DNA of 64,000 nucleotides from DATKJY01 sp964540105 (GTDB lineage Bacteria; Zixibacteria; MSB-5A5; GN15; FEB-12): contig CAZILL010000001.1 in the NCBI GenBank assembly GCA_964540105.1, positions 1,178,001 through 1,242,000 of the forward strand, given 5' to 3'. The notes beneath the pieces are model-generated. The model ran no database searches and was not told the origin of the DNA. It saw only the letters and a list, made by a program, of their open reading frames with translations. Every line of letters starts with the position of its first letter. Position 1 is the first letter of the stretch. Shown here one piece after another: positions 35,157 to 44,341 of the stretch. The position numbers and the translations under genes are program-made.

Positions 35157-38087
35157 ATGTCCGACCGATTCTGCGTGAGAGTCCTGTTCATTCTCTTCGT
35201 CACGATGATGGGGAATGTCGGATTGGCTTCTACACGTTTCTCAAAGATTGCTCCCGCTCTCGAACAGGCGATTCAGAAGCAGGTCTCGCCAGATAGTTTG
35301 GTTGAGATTGTGATTTTCGTCGACGACAATGGACCGGCGCAGAATCTGATTCAGACAGTCGCCGGAAACGCGGAGTTGAGTCGCGCTTCACGTATCAAGG
35401 CTGTCTCTCGACACCTCATGTCTGCCAGCTTCTATGCTTCATCTTCCGACGAACTCTCTCGATTCCTGAGCGTTCATGCTCACGGCCCGATTGCCAAACA
35501 CTGGATAGTACCTTCAGTGACAGTGACTCTGCCGATTTCGTCAATAGATTCCCTGACCCAAATCAGCAGTGTCGGTTGGATCGCTCCAAACGCACGCCTC
35601 GAGCTCGTGGCGCCAATAGAGAGCAGTCCGGCCGCGGTGCTGTCTACCTCAGCCTCAACCGAATTGAACCTGATCGGTGTGCCTCAGCTGTGGCAGCGAG
35701 GTTACACGGGGAAAGGGCGCTTGGTCTGCTCTTTCGACACCGGTGTGGACGGGAGTCATCCGGCCCTATCATCCAGATGGAGGGGCAAGCATGTCGCCCG
35801 AGGGGCAGCCTGGTTTTCGAAAGTCAAACCGGACACGGTCCCCTACGATCAGGGAATTCACGGTACCCATACCATGGGCATCATGCTTGGTTCCGACGGA
35901 GCAGACTCAGTGGGAGTGGCTCCCGATGCGGAGTGGATTTGCGCGGGGGTCATTGATCAACCGAGTCGAGATTTGGCCACGACCATTACCGACATCCTTG
36001 ACGCCTTCCAATGGGCGCTGAATCCCGACGGGGACGCATCAACCACATCCGACGTTCCCGACGTGATTCTCAATAGCTGGGGAATACCGAAAGGGCTTTT
36101 CATACCGTGCGACAATCGTTTTTCGCAGGTTATTGCCAACGTGGAAGCGGCCGGGATTGTCACTGTCTTTGCGGCCGGTAACGAAGGACCGACGCCGATG
36201 TCGCTCCGAAATCCCGCCGACCTCGCCACCACTCCATACAACTCTTTCTCGGTAGGGGCTGTGGATAATGCCATGCTTATCGCCTCGTTTTCCAGCCGCG
36301 GGCCCTCGTCGTGCGACAGCGCTCAGATCAAACCCGAGGTGGTTGCGCCCGGCGTGCTGATTCGCTCGTGCCGCAAGGGGGGAGGCTACATCAGCTTGAG
36401 CGGGACGTCGATGTCAGCCCCCTATGCCGCCGGTCTCGTTGCTCTTTGTCGGCAGTACAACCCTGACGCTACGGTTGATCAAATCAAGAACGCAATCATG
36501 CAGTCGGCGCTCGATCTCGGTTCCCCGGGTGAAGACAACATGCACGGGCGCGGCTTGATCAGCGCTACTCACCTTCTCGACTTTCTTCCCTCAGCAAGCC
36601 GTGCCGCTTTTAGCCTCATGAACGTGGAAGTGCCCGGCTCAACGGTGCCGATGCCGGGCTCAAGTATCCAGTTTCAGTTGCAGGTAGCGCTGAGTTCGGG
36701 AACAGCCGATCTTGTGACTGGCAGGCTAATAGTCCTCGATCCGTTGCAAGCCACAGCGAATCGAGGATTATCCAGCTTCTCATTTGTGCCGTCATCGGTT
36801 TCGGTAAGCAATCCAGCGTACGATGTCGCCTTCAGCCCGAACCTGGTCAACGGCAGCCAGGTTGGTTTCAGGGTTTACTTCGAGTCCACAGTCGGCGTCA
36901 TCCTCGATAGCGCGGACTTTCACCTTGTGGTGGGGTATCCGCCGCCTGGGACGATCGCCGAGCATCACACCGGACAGATCGACTTCACCGTTTCAGATTT
37001 CGCCCAGTACGGCTTGTCGCAGGGCTCGATCTATAACCTCAGCGGTCAGGGGTTTCGGTTCAACGGCGGTCCCAACCTGCTCTACGAGGCGGGAATCATC
37101 GTCGGGCGGAACAGCCTGCAGATTTCGAACTCTGTGCGAGATTCGGTAGGGAGCTTTCAACCATCCCATTTTACTCCTGTACGCGCCCTGGGAGCGTCAA
37201 TAACCAGCGTCATTCAGTCGGACCTGAGCACGCACAATTCATGCACGTATTCTGACACGCACGCGAGCATCCCGCTGCCGATCACGCTTGGTCAGGAGAG
37301 CATCACTTTCACCGACGCAGGCTCAACAGGGTTCGTGCTCATGCAATATCATCTCGTGAATCGCTCTCTTCAGCACATGACCAACATGCATCTCGGCTTC
37401 ATGGCCGACTTTGATCTCTCTCTGGAGAATGACCAGGTTGCCTTTGACCAGTCGACACGCATGATCTACCAATTTTCGGCCTCAGGACCGCTGGTCGGTG
37501 TTGTTGCGCTGACGCCATCCCTCTCTTTCAAGGCCATCAGCAACGGAAACGCGAAGCTCGGGCTCAGGAACGTTGATAAGTACAGCTTGATATCAAGTCC
37601 GGGGACATTCGTCGATGGTGTCGGTACAGGGGATCGCCTCATGATGGTTAGCTTCGGTCCGTTCGACATCGCGATAGATGATTCCGTCCTGATCGCCGTC
37701 GCCTTAGTTGCGGGGAGTGATCTCAACGAGTTGATCAGCAACGCTGCACGTGCTCAGCAAAGATTCCTCGGCGCGACCGGCGCCGAGACGGGGCAAGAAA
37801 CACTGCCGGAGCGGCTTGCCCTTGATCAAAACTACCCAAATCCTTTCAATCCTTCGACGACCATTACGTTCGCTGTCCCGACAACTCAGAATGCTACTCT
37901 TGAGATACTCAACCTTCTCGGTCAGCGCGTGAAAACACTCCTGTCAGGAACGGCTATAGCAGGAACCCACCGGGTGGAATGGGACGGAACCAACAATGCC
38001 GGTGAATCCGTGGCGGCCGGAGTCTACTTGTACAGATTGACTGGCACTACCGAATCGTCCTCACGGAAAATGATTCTCTTGAAGTAA
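35157..38087 (+). CDS. Secreted S8 subtilisin-like protease with C-terminal sorting domain
   Basis: 976 aa. Signal peptide (CVRVLFILFVTMMGNVGLAS), a ~145-residue prodomain, then a peptidase S8 domain with Asp194 (SFDTGVDGSH), His235 (HGTHTMG), the oxyanion Asn (VILNSWG and AAGNEGPT) and Ser418 (GTSMSAP). A long beta-rich region follows. The C terminus starts LDQNYPNPFNPSTTI and ends AAGVYLYRLTG...KMILLK, the type IX/FlgD-like sorting domain. The ATG has GGAG nearby. It is expected to be exported and surface-anchored or released by T9SS. Followed by another protease with the same tail. Confidence 0.93.
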   Translation: MSDRFCVRVLFILFVTMMGNVGLASTRFSKIAPALEQAIQKQVSPDSLVEIVIFVDDNGPAQNLIQTVAGNAELSRASRIKAVSRHLMSASFYASSSDELSRFLSVHAHGPIAKHWIVPSVTVTLPISSIDSLTQISSVGWIAPNARLELVAPIESSPAAVLSTSASTELNLIGVPQLWQRGYTGKGRLVCSFDTGVDGSHPALSSRWRGKHVARGAAWFSKVKPDTVPYDQGIHGTHTMGIMLGSDGADSVGVAPDAEWICAGVIDQPSRDLATTITDILDAFQWALNPDGDASTTSDVPDVILNSWGIPKGLFIPCDNRFSQVIANVEAAGIVTVFAAGNEGPTPMSLRNPADLATTPYNSFSVGAVDNAMLIASFSSRGPSSCDSAQIKPEVVAPGVLIRSCRKGGGYISLSGTSMSAPYAAGLVALCRQYNPDATVDQIKNAIMQSALDLGSPGEDNMHGRGLISATHLLDFLPSASRAAFSLMNVEVPGSTVPMPGSSIQFQLQVALSSGTADLVTGRLIVLDPLQATANRGLSSFSFVPSSVSVSNPAYDVAFSPNLVNGSQVGFRVYFESTVGVILDSADFHLVVGYPPPGTIAEHHTGQIDFTVSDFAQYGLSQGSIYNLSGQGFRFNGGPNLLYEAGIIVGRNSLQISNSVRDSVGSFQPSHFTPVRALGASITSVIQSDLSTHNSCTYSDTHASIPLPITLGQESITFTDAGSTGFVLMQYHLVNRSLQHMTNMHLGFMADFDLSLENDQVAFDQSTRMIYQFSASGPLVGVVALTPSLSFKAISNGNAKLGLRNVDKYSLISSPGTFVDGVGTGDRLMMVSFGPFDIAIDDSVLIAVALVAGSDLNELISNAARAQQRFLGATGAETGQETLPERLALDQNYPNPFNPSTTITFAVPTTQNATLEILNLLGQRVKTLLSGTAIAGTHRVEWDGTNNAGESVAAGVYLYRLTGTTESSSRKMILLK

Positions 38088-38106
38088 ATCTGTCAGCTAT
38101 TATACT
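38079..38106 (+). promoter_or_regulatory. Candidate promoter of the M6 protease
   Basis: TTGAAG (4/6) at 38079-38084, 16 bases, TATACT (5/6) at 38101-38106; the -35 overlaps the end of the S8 gene. Confidence 0.4.
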
Positions 38107-38167
38107 TCGGAACCGATACTTGACAACGCTGTTTTAGGTGAATGAAGAAGGTTTCGAAGGTGATATT

Positions 38168-40996
38168 ATGACAATGCGCAGGTTCTGGATTCGATTTTCA
38201 ATCGGAGCGATTTCCATCTTTCTAGCGGTCGCCGCTCAGGCGGTTGCTCCCACCGATGAGGCCATAGCGCGATGGAAAGCCAATGGTTCATTCGATCGGA
38301 TGATGGCGAACTGGCAGGCCTTTCACGAACGGGGCGGCGATAGCCCCTCGCAGTACCCGCCCTTCAAGCCCCAGAGCTTTGCAGCAAAGCTCGCAGCAGG
38401 CATGACCGCGATCGATACTATTCGCGTGATCGTGCTGCTTGTCGATTTCACTGACAACCCCTCGGTACCACAACCGATAGTGACCACCAAACCGATGTTC
38501 GATTCTCTCCTGTTTTCCGACAGCGCCAAACACACGATTGTCAATCCGACCGGATCGATGACGGATTATTACCGAGAAGTCACCGGAGGGAAGGTCTATA
38601 TCCAAGGGGATGTTGTGGGTTGGCTGAGAATGCCCAAGTCATACGCCTATTATGTCGGCGGGGACAACGGCCTGAGCAAAGGGCCAGAACTTGCATCCGA
38701 TGCGGTAGTCGCCGCCAATCCGACAGTCGATTTCAGCCGATACGATTCTAACGGCGATCTTCGTGTTGATGGTGTAATCCTTGTGCATCCCGGAGCAGGA
38801 GCAGAGGAGACCGACCCACCAACCGGAATCTGGTCGCACAAATCACAGCTGAGCCCAACGGTGGTTGCCGATGGCGTCCTTGCCTACGATTATACTTTGA
38901 ACCCGTCAGTTTTCAATGGCGGGATGGCTGCAATTGGCGTGTTTTGCCATGAGTACGGCCATGTGATGGGGCTTCCCGATCTGTATACAACCAACTATAA
39001 CCCAGCTTCATCACAGGGGTTGGGGAGATGGTCGCTGATGGCATCCGGGAACTACAATGGCAATAGCAGGAGCCCGGCTCACTTCGATGCCTGGAGCAAG
39101 GTCCAGCTGGGATCCCTGCTGTCCGGAGGTTATTCTATCGTCGACGTTGTCGATGTTGGAAGTAACCTCTATCAAGCTGCAATTCCTCAGATAGAAACAA
39201 CGCCGACTGTGTACCAAATCATCGAAAGAGTCGGGGATATGCAGGAGCGCTGGCTCATCGAAAATCGACAACAGGTCGGTTTTGACAGGGGATTGCCGGG
39301 ATCAGGGCTGTGCATCTATCACATCGACGATGCCGTTTCGAATAACAACAACTATCTCCATTACAGGGTAGGGCTGGAGCAGGCCGACGGAAGGAATGAT
39401 CTGGCTCTTGGCTCCGGACCAAGTAATCGAGGTGACGCCGGAGATCCCTGGCCAGGGACATCGAACAACCGCGCGTTCGACGATTTCAGCACTCCCAGTT
39501 CGCGAAATTATCGGGATTCGGCCGCGACCGAAGTCGCGGTATGGGGCATTTCGAATTCAGCGTCAGTCATGCATGCGAATCTGGACGTGAGTTTTTCACA
39601 CCCGCGATTGGTGTTCGTCGGCGCGGATTCTCTCCGATATCTCGATGCCACGGGCGGGAATGGCAACGGAGTGCCGGAGGCGGGAGAGACAGTCGATTTC
39701 TACTGTGCAATTCGCAATCGGATGAAGCAGTCCTTTGCGTGGACAATGACGCTCTCCTGCGACAATCCGAATGTCAGTTTCGATATTAGTTCTGCGTCGC
39801 AGCCGGGACCCTTGAATCCGCTGTTCTCATCAGTCGTCAACACAAATCCGATCCGTTTTCACCTTCCCGCTGATTTCAAGCCGTCGATTGTAAACTTCAC
39901 GCTGATCATCTCATCGGACTCCGTCATGACCAGTGGTGATCGTCGGTATGGCGACACACTCTACTTCACGGGAACCTTCGGAGTGCCGCAGGTTATGGTC
40001 GTGGATGATGACAACGGCGCTTCCTTTGAACAGATGTATTCGAATGCCCTGACCGGTCTGCGCGAACCGCATGTCGTCTGGAACAAGAAGACAGCCGGAT
40101 CGCCGACTGCGACCGATCTTAACAAGTACAGCGTTGTGTTTTGGTTGTTGGGTCACCCCACAACAGGCGGGCAGTTCTCGTCACTTGATGTGGCCGCGCT
40201 TAAGGGGTTTCTTGGCCAGGGGCATGGGTTGGCAATAACCAGTTTCAACGCCGGCGGGCAGCTGCACGCCCTGGACTCAGCGTTTCTTGCAGATTACCTG
40301 CACTTGCGATGGAAGGTAGCTCCACCGCCTGGAATCGTGCCGATTGTCCGGGGCCGCGCTGGGAATCGAATAGCGGCGGGCCTGATGTACCGCCTCGGGT
40401 CCACGCCACCAAGTTTCATCACGGGGGATTTAACGCCCATCAACGGTGGGGATACGGCATTCTACCCGGCATTCAATAATGGGTTTATTCAGCCGGGCTG
40501 CACGGGAGTTACGTATGTAGGCACTCATCGCTCCTTCTTTTTGACCTTGCCCATGGAGTACTTCGTTCCCGAGCCTGGAGATACGGCGGCAGGGAGCGCC
40601 CCCGCGAAACAGCCGATGGATACACTCATACATTACGTACTCGGCTTTATGAGCGCGAGTTCATCTCTTGATACAGGCGACGATCCGGAAGCCGCCTTAC
40701 CGAGCGGCTTCACATTGGAGCAGAACTACCCCAATCCATTTAATCCGGATACTCGGATAGAATACACGCTCGGGGCTTCGGCCACTCGATCACCGATAAA
40801 AACGAATCTCTCGATTTTCAATATCCTCGGCCAGAAGATAGTTACCTTAGTCGATGAGGCGCAGCCCATGGGCAGGCACGTAGCGATCTGGAGCGGAGTC
40901 GATCAAATGGGCAGAAAAGTGTCATCCGGTGTCTACTTCTATCGCCTGGAACGGGGAGGGGAAGTGAAGTCACGGAAGATGATTCTGCTGAAGTAG
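38168..40996 (+). CDS. Secreted M6-family metalloprotease with C-terminal sorting domain
   Basis: 942 aa from the ATG at 38168, which has AAGGTGAT just upstream; the GTG at 38138 lies in front of that site. Signal IRFSIGAISIFLAVAAQAVA. The zinc site is H261-E-Y-G-H265 (FCHEYGHVMGLPDLY), and the downstream GLGRWSLMASGNYNG supplies the met-turn, as in immune-inhibitor-A type proteases. A later alpha/beta domain (VPQVMVVDDDNGASFE, GLAITSFNAGGQL) looks GATase-like. The C-terminal LEQNYPNPFNPDTRI...SGVYFYRLERGG...KMILLK is a type IX sorting/FlgD-like domain. It is followed by a terminator. Confidence 0.92.
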   Translation: MTMRRFWIRFSIGAISIFLAVAAQAVAPTDEAIARWKANGSFDRMMANWQAFHERGGDSPSQYPPFKPQSFAAKLAAGMTAIDTIRVIVLLVDFTDNPSVPQPIVTTKPMFDSLLFSDSAKHTIVNPTGSMTDYYREVTGGKVYIQGDVVGWLRMPKSYAYYVGGDNGLSKGPELASDAVVAANPTVDFSRYDSNGDLRVDGVILVHPGAGAEETDPPTGIWSHKSQLSPTVVADGVLAYDYTLNPSVFNGGMAAIGVFCHEYGHVMGLPDLYTTNYNPASSQGLGRWSLMASGNYNGNSRSPAHFDAWSKVQLGSLLSGGYSIVDVVDVGSNLYQAAIPQIETTPTVYQIIERVGDMQERWLIENRQQVGFDRGLPGSGLCIYHIDDAVSNNNNYLHYRVGLEQADGRNDLALGSGPSNRGDAGDPWPGTSNNRAFDDFSTPSSRNYRDSAATEVAVWGISNSASVMHANLDVSFSHPRLVFVGADSLRYLDATGGNGNGVPEAGETVDFYCAIRNRMKQSFAWTMTLSCDNPNVSFDISSASQPGPLNPLFSSVVNTNPIRFHLPADFKPSIVNFTLIISSDSVMTSGDRRYGDTLYFTGTFGVPQVMVVDDDNGASFEQMYSNALTGLREPHVVWNKKTAGSPTATDLNKYSVVFWLLGHPTTGGQFSSLDVAALKGFLGQGHGLAITSFNAGGQLHALDSAFLADYLHLRWKVAPPPGIVPIVRGRAGNRIAAGLMYRLGSTPPSFITGDLTPINGGDTAFYPAFNNGFIQPGCTGVTYVGTHRSFFLTLPMEYFVPEPGDTAAGSAPAKQPMDTLIHYVLGFMSASSSLDTGDDPEAALPSGFTLEQNYPNPFNPDTRIEYTLGASATRSPIKTNLSIFNILGQKIVTLVDEAQPMGRHVAIWSGVDQMGRKVSSGVYFYRLERGGEVKSRKMILLK

Positions 40997-41022
40997 TAGT
41001 CAATCTCAACGATTTCTTTACT

Positions 41023-41050
41023 AAAGACCGCCGCAAACGGCGGTCTTTTT
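41023..41050 (+). terminator. Rho-independent terminator after the M6 protease
   Basis: AAAGACCGCCG-CAAA-CGGCGGTCTTTTT: perfect 11-bp stem with a T-tract. Confidence 0.88.
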
Positions 41051-41108
41051 GTTGATTAGCAATGAGTTAGGTAGTTGAAGAAACGCTAATATGGATCACG
41101 ATTATTCC

Positions 41109-41136
41109 TTGACAGGTATCGATATTTCTGTTTATT
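41109..41136 (+). promoter_or_regulatory. Promoter of the fur-feo operon
   Basis: Perfect TTGACA at 41109-41114, then TTTATT (4/6) at 41131-41136 (16-base spacing). The predicted start of transcription falls inside the adjacent Fur box. Confidence 0.55.
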
Positions 41137-41141
41137 GAAAT

Positions 41142-41156
41142 TGAAAATCGTTTTCA
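41142..41156 (+). promoter_or_regulatory. Fur box (7-1-7 operator)
   Basis: TGAAAAT-C-GTTTTCA closely matches the 7-1-7 Fur consensus TGATAAT-n-ATTATCA and contains a perfect TGAAAA/TTTTCA inverted repeat. It lies just downstream of the -10 and directly before fur, so repression by Fur-Fe2+ would block initiation of the whole iron operon. Confidence 0.75.
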
Positions 41157-41157
41157 T

Positions 41158-41631
41158 TTGACCGATATTAGTAAGAAGGCAGAATTTGAAGTGAAAGAGT
41201 TCCTCAAGACCAAAGGGTTCAAGATGACTCCCCAGCGTGAACTGGTGTTTCGATCTTTCTTTGAACTCGGTACCCATGTTTCGGTCGACGAGCTCTATGA
41301 CAAGGTTCGTACTACGGATCGGTCGGTTGGGTATAGCACGGTCTGGAGGAACCTGAAGCTCATCTGCAGGGTAGGTTTGGCCCAGGAAGTGAATCTTGGA
41401 GACGGGGTCACGCGGTACGATCGAATAACGCGAGTGCCTCACGGCCATCTGTATTGCCTCGGCTGCAGGAAATTAATCGAATTCGACACGGAGAAGTTTG
41501 TCAGCCAGCTGAACCGGATCGCTGAGGTCCAACAATTCCAACCGGAGGGGTACAAGATCGAGGTTCAGGGATATTGTGAGGCTTGTCGCGCATCCAAAGA
41601 TGCTCCCAATGGCAACGAGCGGGTTCATTAG
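41158..41631 (+). CDS. fur: Fur-family ferric uptake regulator
   Basis: 157 aa. The winged helix begins FLKTKGFKMTPQRELVFRSF, with the recognition region RSVGYSTVWRNLKLICRVGL. The dimer/metal domain includes PHGHLYCLGCRKLIEF and YCEACRA, giving two CxxC pairs for structural zinc. It represses iron uptake when Fe2+ is plentiful. The start is either the TTG at 41158 or the GTG at 41191. The first is used here, though it leaves a leader of only ~14 bases. The Fur box directly upstream implies autoregulation. The downstream genes are feo genes. Confidence 0.9.
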   Translation: MTDISKKAEFEVKEFLKTKGFKMTPQRELVFRSFFELGTHVSVDELYDKVRTTDRSVGYSTVWRNLKLICRVGLAQEVNLGDGVTRYDRITRVPHGHLYCLGCRKLIEFDTEKFVSQLNRIAEVQQFQPEGYKIEVQGYCEACRASKDAPNGNERVH

Positions 41632-41905
41632 GATTTGTTTGCCAGTAGTCCCTTTGGTGGCACTCGTCGTTTCAGCAGGATTGTCCTGCGGCAGTGGCAC
41701 CAAGCTGACCGATGACGAGCGACGAGGAAAGCAGATGTATGAAGGGCTGTGTGACAAGTGCCACAGATTGATTCCGCCGAAGAACCTCACTGACGAACAG
41801 TGGATAGCGGCTGTTGATCGATATGGTGCAAAATTGAAGCTGCGCGATGACGAACAGCGCCTGTTGAAAATGTATATGACGCGAGCAAATGATTCTGACT
41901 TTTGA
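41609..41905 (+). CDS. Small c-type cytochrome lipoprotein
   Basis: 98 aa from the ATG at 41609. Hydrophobic FIRICLPVVPLVALVV is followed by the lipobox AGLSC; a mono-haem site CDKCH lies ~35 residues on, with LTDDERRGKQMYEGLCDKCHRL around it. The C-terminal Met in LLKMYM could be the axial ligand. The start is uncertain: it overlaps the fur end by 23 bases and no strong ribosome site is visible. It lies between fur and feoA, so it is probably an extracytoplasmic electron carrier serving iron uptake (inference). Confidence 0.75.
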   Translation: MATSGFIRICLPVVPLVALVVSAGLSCGSGTKLTDDERRGKQMYEGLCDKCHRLIPPKNLTDEQWIAAVDRYGAKLKLRDDEQRLLKMYMTRANDSDF

Positions 41906-41916
41906 GGAATAGAACG

Positions 41917-42147
41917 ATGACGTATCTCAGCAAGATGACCCCCGGGCAAAGGGGAAAGATTGTCGGATTCACGGCTGACAACCCCATGGTTCGTCGCCTG
42001 ACTGAACTCGGATTGACTCCGGGGCGCGAGATTCACTACTTGCGCAATGCGCCGCTCAGTGATCCTCTTGAGATTCAAGTTGGGCCCTCCTGTCTATCGC
42101 TTCGCCATGCCGAAGCGTCGCTTGTGGCGGTAGAGCTCGAGGGTTGA
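41917..42147 (+). CDS. feoA: Ferrous iron transport protein A
   Basis: 76 aa SH3-like protein. MTYLSKMTPGQRGKIVGF, RRLTELGLTPGREI and the terminal LRHAEASLVAVE are FeoA signatures. It is a small cytoplasmic partner of FeoB. GAGGAATAG lies before the ATG at 41917; the TTG at 41902 is rejected. Third gene of the fur-feo operon. Confidence 0.93.
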   Translation: MTYLSKMTPGQRGKIVGFTADNPMVRRLTELGLTPGREIHYLRNAPLSDPLEIQVGPSCLSLRHAEASLVAVELEG

Positions 42148-42166
42148 CGGCGGCCGTCTGATAGTC

Positions 42167-44341
42167 ATGCACAGCGCGCCGTCTCAAGAACGAAGCGTGA
42201 CCGAAGCCACGGTGGCAATCTGCGGCAATCCCAATTGCGGCAAGACGACGATTTTCAATGCGATCACAGGTCTTCGACAAAGGGTTGCCAATTATCCGGG
42301 AGTGACCGTCGAAAGAACGGTGGGTCTCTTCAGTATGGGTTCCGCCCGGCCCTATCGATTCTCACTGGTCGATATCCCGGGCACGTACTCCCTGGCGGCC
42401 TTTTCGCCTGACGAGTACATCGCCGCCCAGGCGCTCTTCGGTTCACACAAAGACGAATCAAAGCCTGATGTCGTGGTGTGCGTTATCGATGCCACCAATC
42501 TCGAACGTGGGCTCTACCTCTTGTTCCAGGTTGTGGAAATTGGAATGCCGGTGGTTGTGGCTCTGAATATGGTCGACCTCGCGACCAAACGGGGATTGCG
42601 TGTCGATGTCAGCACGCTCTCGGAACGGCTTGGAGGAGTCAAGGTTATCCCCGTTATCGGGAGCAGGGGAGAAGGAATTGCGGAGCTGAAAGACGCGATC
42701 CTTCGGACTGCCGAGGAGTCACGTCGGGTGCACCAGTCGTTTTATCTTCCCCTCGTGACTGAAGTCGCCGATTCCCTCGCTTACACCAATCGTGGATCGG
42801 CAAGATCCAGGGCGGAGTACTTGCGAATCCTCCTGGACGAAAACGGCGTTGCGGAGCGTGATTTCCTGAAAGACGCTACAAGAGACGAAAGGGAATTGCT
42901 TGAACGGACCCGCGGGGATCTTGTGAGTCGATTTGGCACGTTGAGCAGCGCCGAAACACAGACCCTGACTGACGCGGCGAGCAGATTGTTCTCCGAAGTA
43001 GTGCGACGAATTCAGGACGCAAAGCGGACAACTTCGGAGAAAATCGACCGGTACCTGCTGCACCCGATTCTCGGACCGGTCCTCCTGATCATGGTGATGA
43101 CTCTGATTTTTCAGTCGATCTTCAGTTGGGCTGAGCCGGTGATGCATCTGATAGATGCCACTTTTTCCTCTTTGGGTGGGGAAGTGTCGGGATTGATGCC
43201 GGATGGCCCGTTACGTTCATTGTTGGTCGACGGAATCATAGGCGGGGTCGGGTCAGTGCTTGTTTTTCTGCCGCAGATCACGATCCTGTTTCTGTTCATC
43301 GGCATGCTCGAAGACTCGGGCTACATGCCGCGTGTGGCGTTTCTCGTGGACCGTGCCTTCAGTTGGTGTGGGCTGTCAGGTAAGTCATTTATTCCCATGC
43401 TTTCCTCTTTTGCATGCGCGGTGCCTGGGATCATGGCAACGAGGACCATCGAAGATCGAAAACATCGGCTTATGACTATCCTGGTCGCCCCGCTCATGAC
43501 CTGCTCGGCGCGATTACCCGTTTATGCGATCATGATTGCCGCGTTCATCCCTCATAAGACCTACATGGGGATTCTCAACTCGCATGGTCTACTGCTGGGG
43601 GGGCTCTATCTCCTCGGCGTCGTCGTAGCAGTTCTTGTCTCTCTCGTTATGAGCAAAATTGTTTTCAAGAGTCAGCGTGGGACCTTTCTCATGGAACTTC
43701 CGTCGTACAAGATTCCGACCCTGAGATCGGTGTTAATCCGGGTGTATCACCGGGTCCGATCCTTTGTGTTCCGCGCGGGAACGGTGATTCTGGCGATCAC
43801 GGTGGTTATCTGGGCGCTGAGCTATTACCCCCGAACCGACAAGCTCGTGGGAGCGTCTCCGGGAGCGGTCGGAGGGACGTCTGAGGGGAATCGAGCTGGT
43901 GGGCAGCTTGGGGATTCGTACTTGGGGCAGCTTGGGCATGTGGTGGAGCCGTTATTCGCGCCCTTGGGTTGGGACTGGAAGATCACCATGGCGACACTGG
44001 CTTCATTCCCTGCCCGAGAGGTGATCATCGCGACCCTGGGCACAATCTACAATCTTGGGGCCGAAGAGCATGACGTCTCGGAGTCGCTGGTCGACAAGAT
44101 GCGTCTGGCGAAATGGGAACAAGGGCCTAAGGCAGGCTTGGCGGTCTTCAACCCGGCGGTCGCTTTGTCGATCATGGTCTTTTTTGCCTTATGTTGTCAG
44201 TGCGGGGCAACCGTGGTGACAATTCGCCAGGAGACCGGAAGCTGGAAGTATGCCGCTGGGACGTTTTTGTACATGACACTTCTGGCATATGGCGCGGCAT
44301 TGATTGTCTACCAGACGGCGATTCGAATGGGGGCCGCGTGA
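42167..44341 (+). CDS. feoB: Ferrous iron transporter B
   Basis: 724 aa. The N-terminal G domain has G1 GNPNCGKTT (20-28), G3 DIPGTYS, and G4 in the form LNMVD. A helical GDI-like region follows, then the membrane part with two Gate domains (GSVLVFLPQITILFLFIGMLED and SGKSFIPMLSSFACAVPGIMA; later FPAREVIIATLGTIYN). It carries Fe2+ across the inner membrane. The ribosome site is weak. Its stop overlaps the start of the next small gene (GTGA). Confidence 0.97.
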   Translation: MHSAPSQERSVTEATVAICGNPNCGKTTIFNAITGLRQRVANYPGVTVERTVGLFSMGSARPYRFSLVDIPGTYSLAAFSPDEYIAAQALFGSHKDESKPDVVVCVIDATNLERGLYLLFQVVEIGMPVVVALNMVDLATKRGLRVDVSTLSERLGGVKVIPVIGSRGEGIAELKDAILRTAEESRRVHQSFYLPLVTEVADSLAYTNRGSARSRAEYLRILLDENGVAERDFLKDATRDERELLERTRGDLVSRFGTLSSAETQTLTDAASRLFSEVVRRIQDAKRTTSEKIDRYLLHPILGPVLLIMVMTLIFQSIFSWAEPVMHLIDATFSSLGGEVSGLMPDGPLRSLLVDGIIGGVGSVLVFLPQITILFLFIGMLEDSGYMPRVAFLVDRAFSWCGLSGKSFIPMLSSFACAVPGIMATRTIEDRKHRLMTILVAPLMTCSARLPVYAIMIAAFIPHKTYMGILNSHGLLLGGLYLLGVVVAVLVSLVMSKIVFKSQRGTFLMELPSYKIPTLRSVLIRVYHRVRSFVFRAGTVILAITVVIWALSYYPRTDKLVGASPGAVGGTSEGNRAGGQLGDSYLGQLGHVVEPLFAPLGWDWKITMATLASFPAREVIIATLGTIYNLGAEEHDVSESLVDKMRLAKWEQGPKAGLAVFNPAVALSIMVFFALCCQCGATVVTIRQETGSWKYAAGTFLYMTLLAYGAALIVYQTAIRMGAA

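Noticed and set aside
38120..38148. TTGACA at 38120 as the promoter for the M6 protease
   Set aside because: No acceptable -10 is found at 16-18 bases (TGAAGA); the TTGAAG/TATACT pair just upstream fits better.
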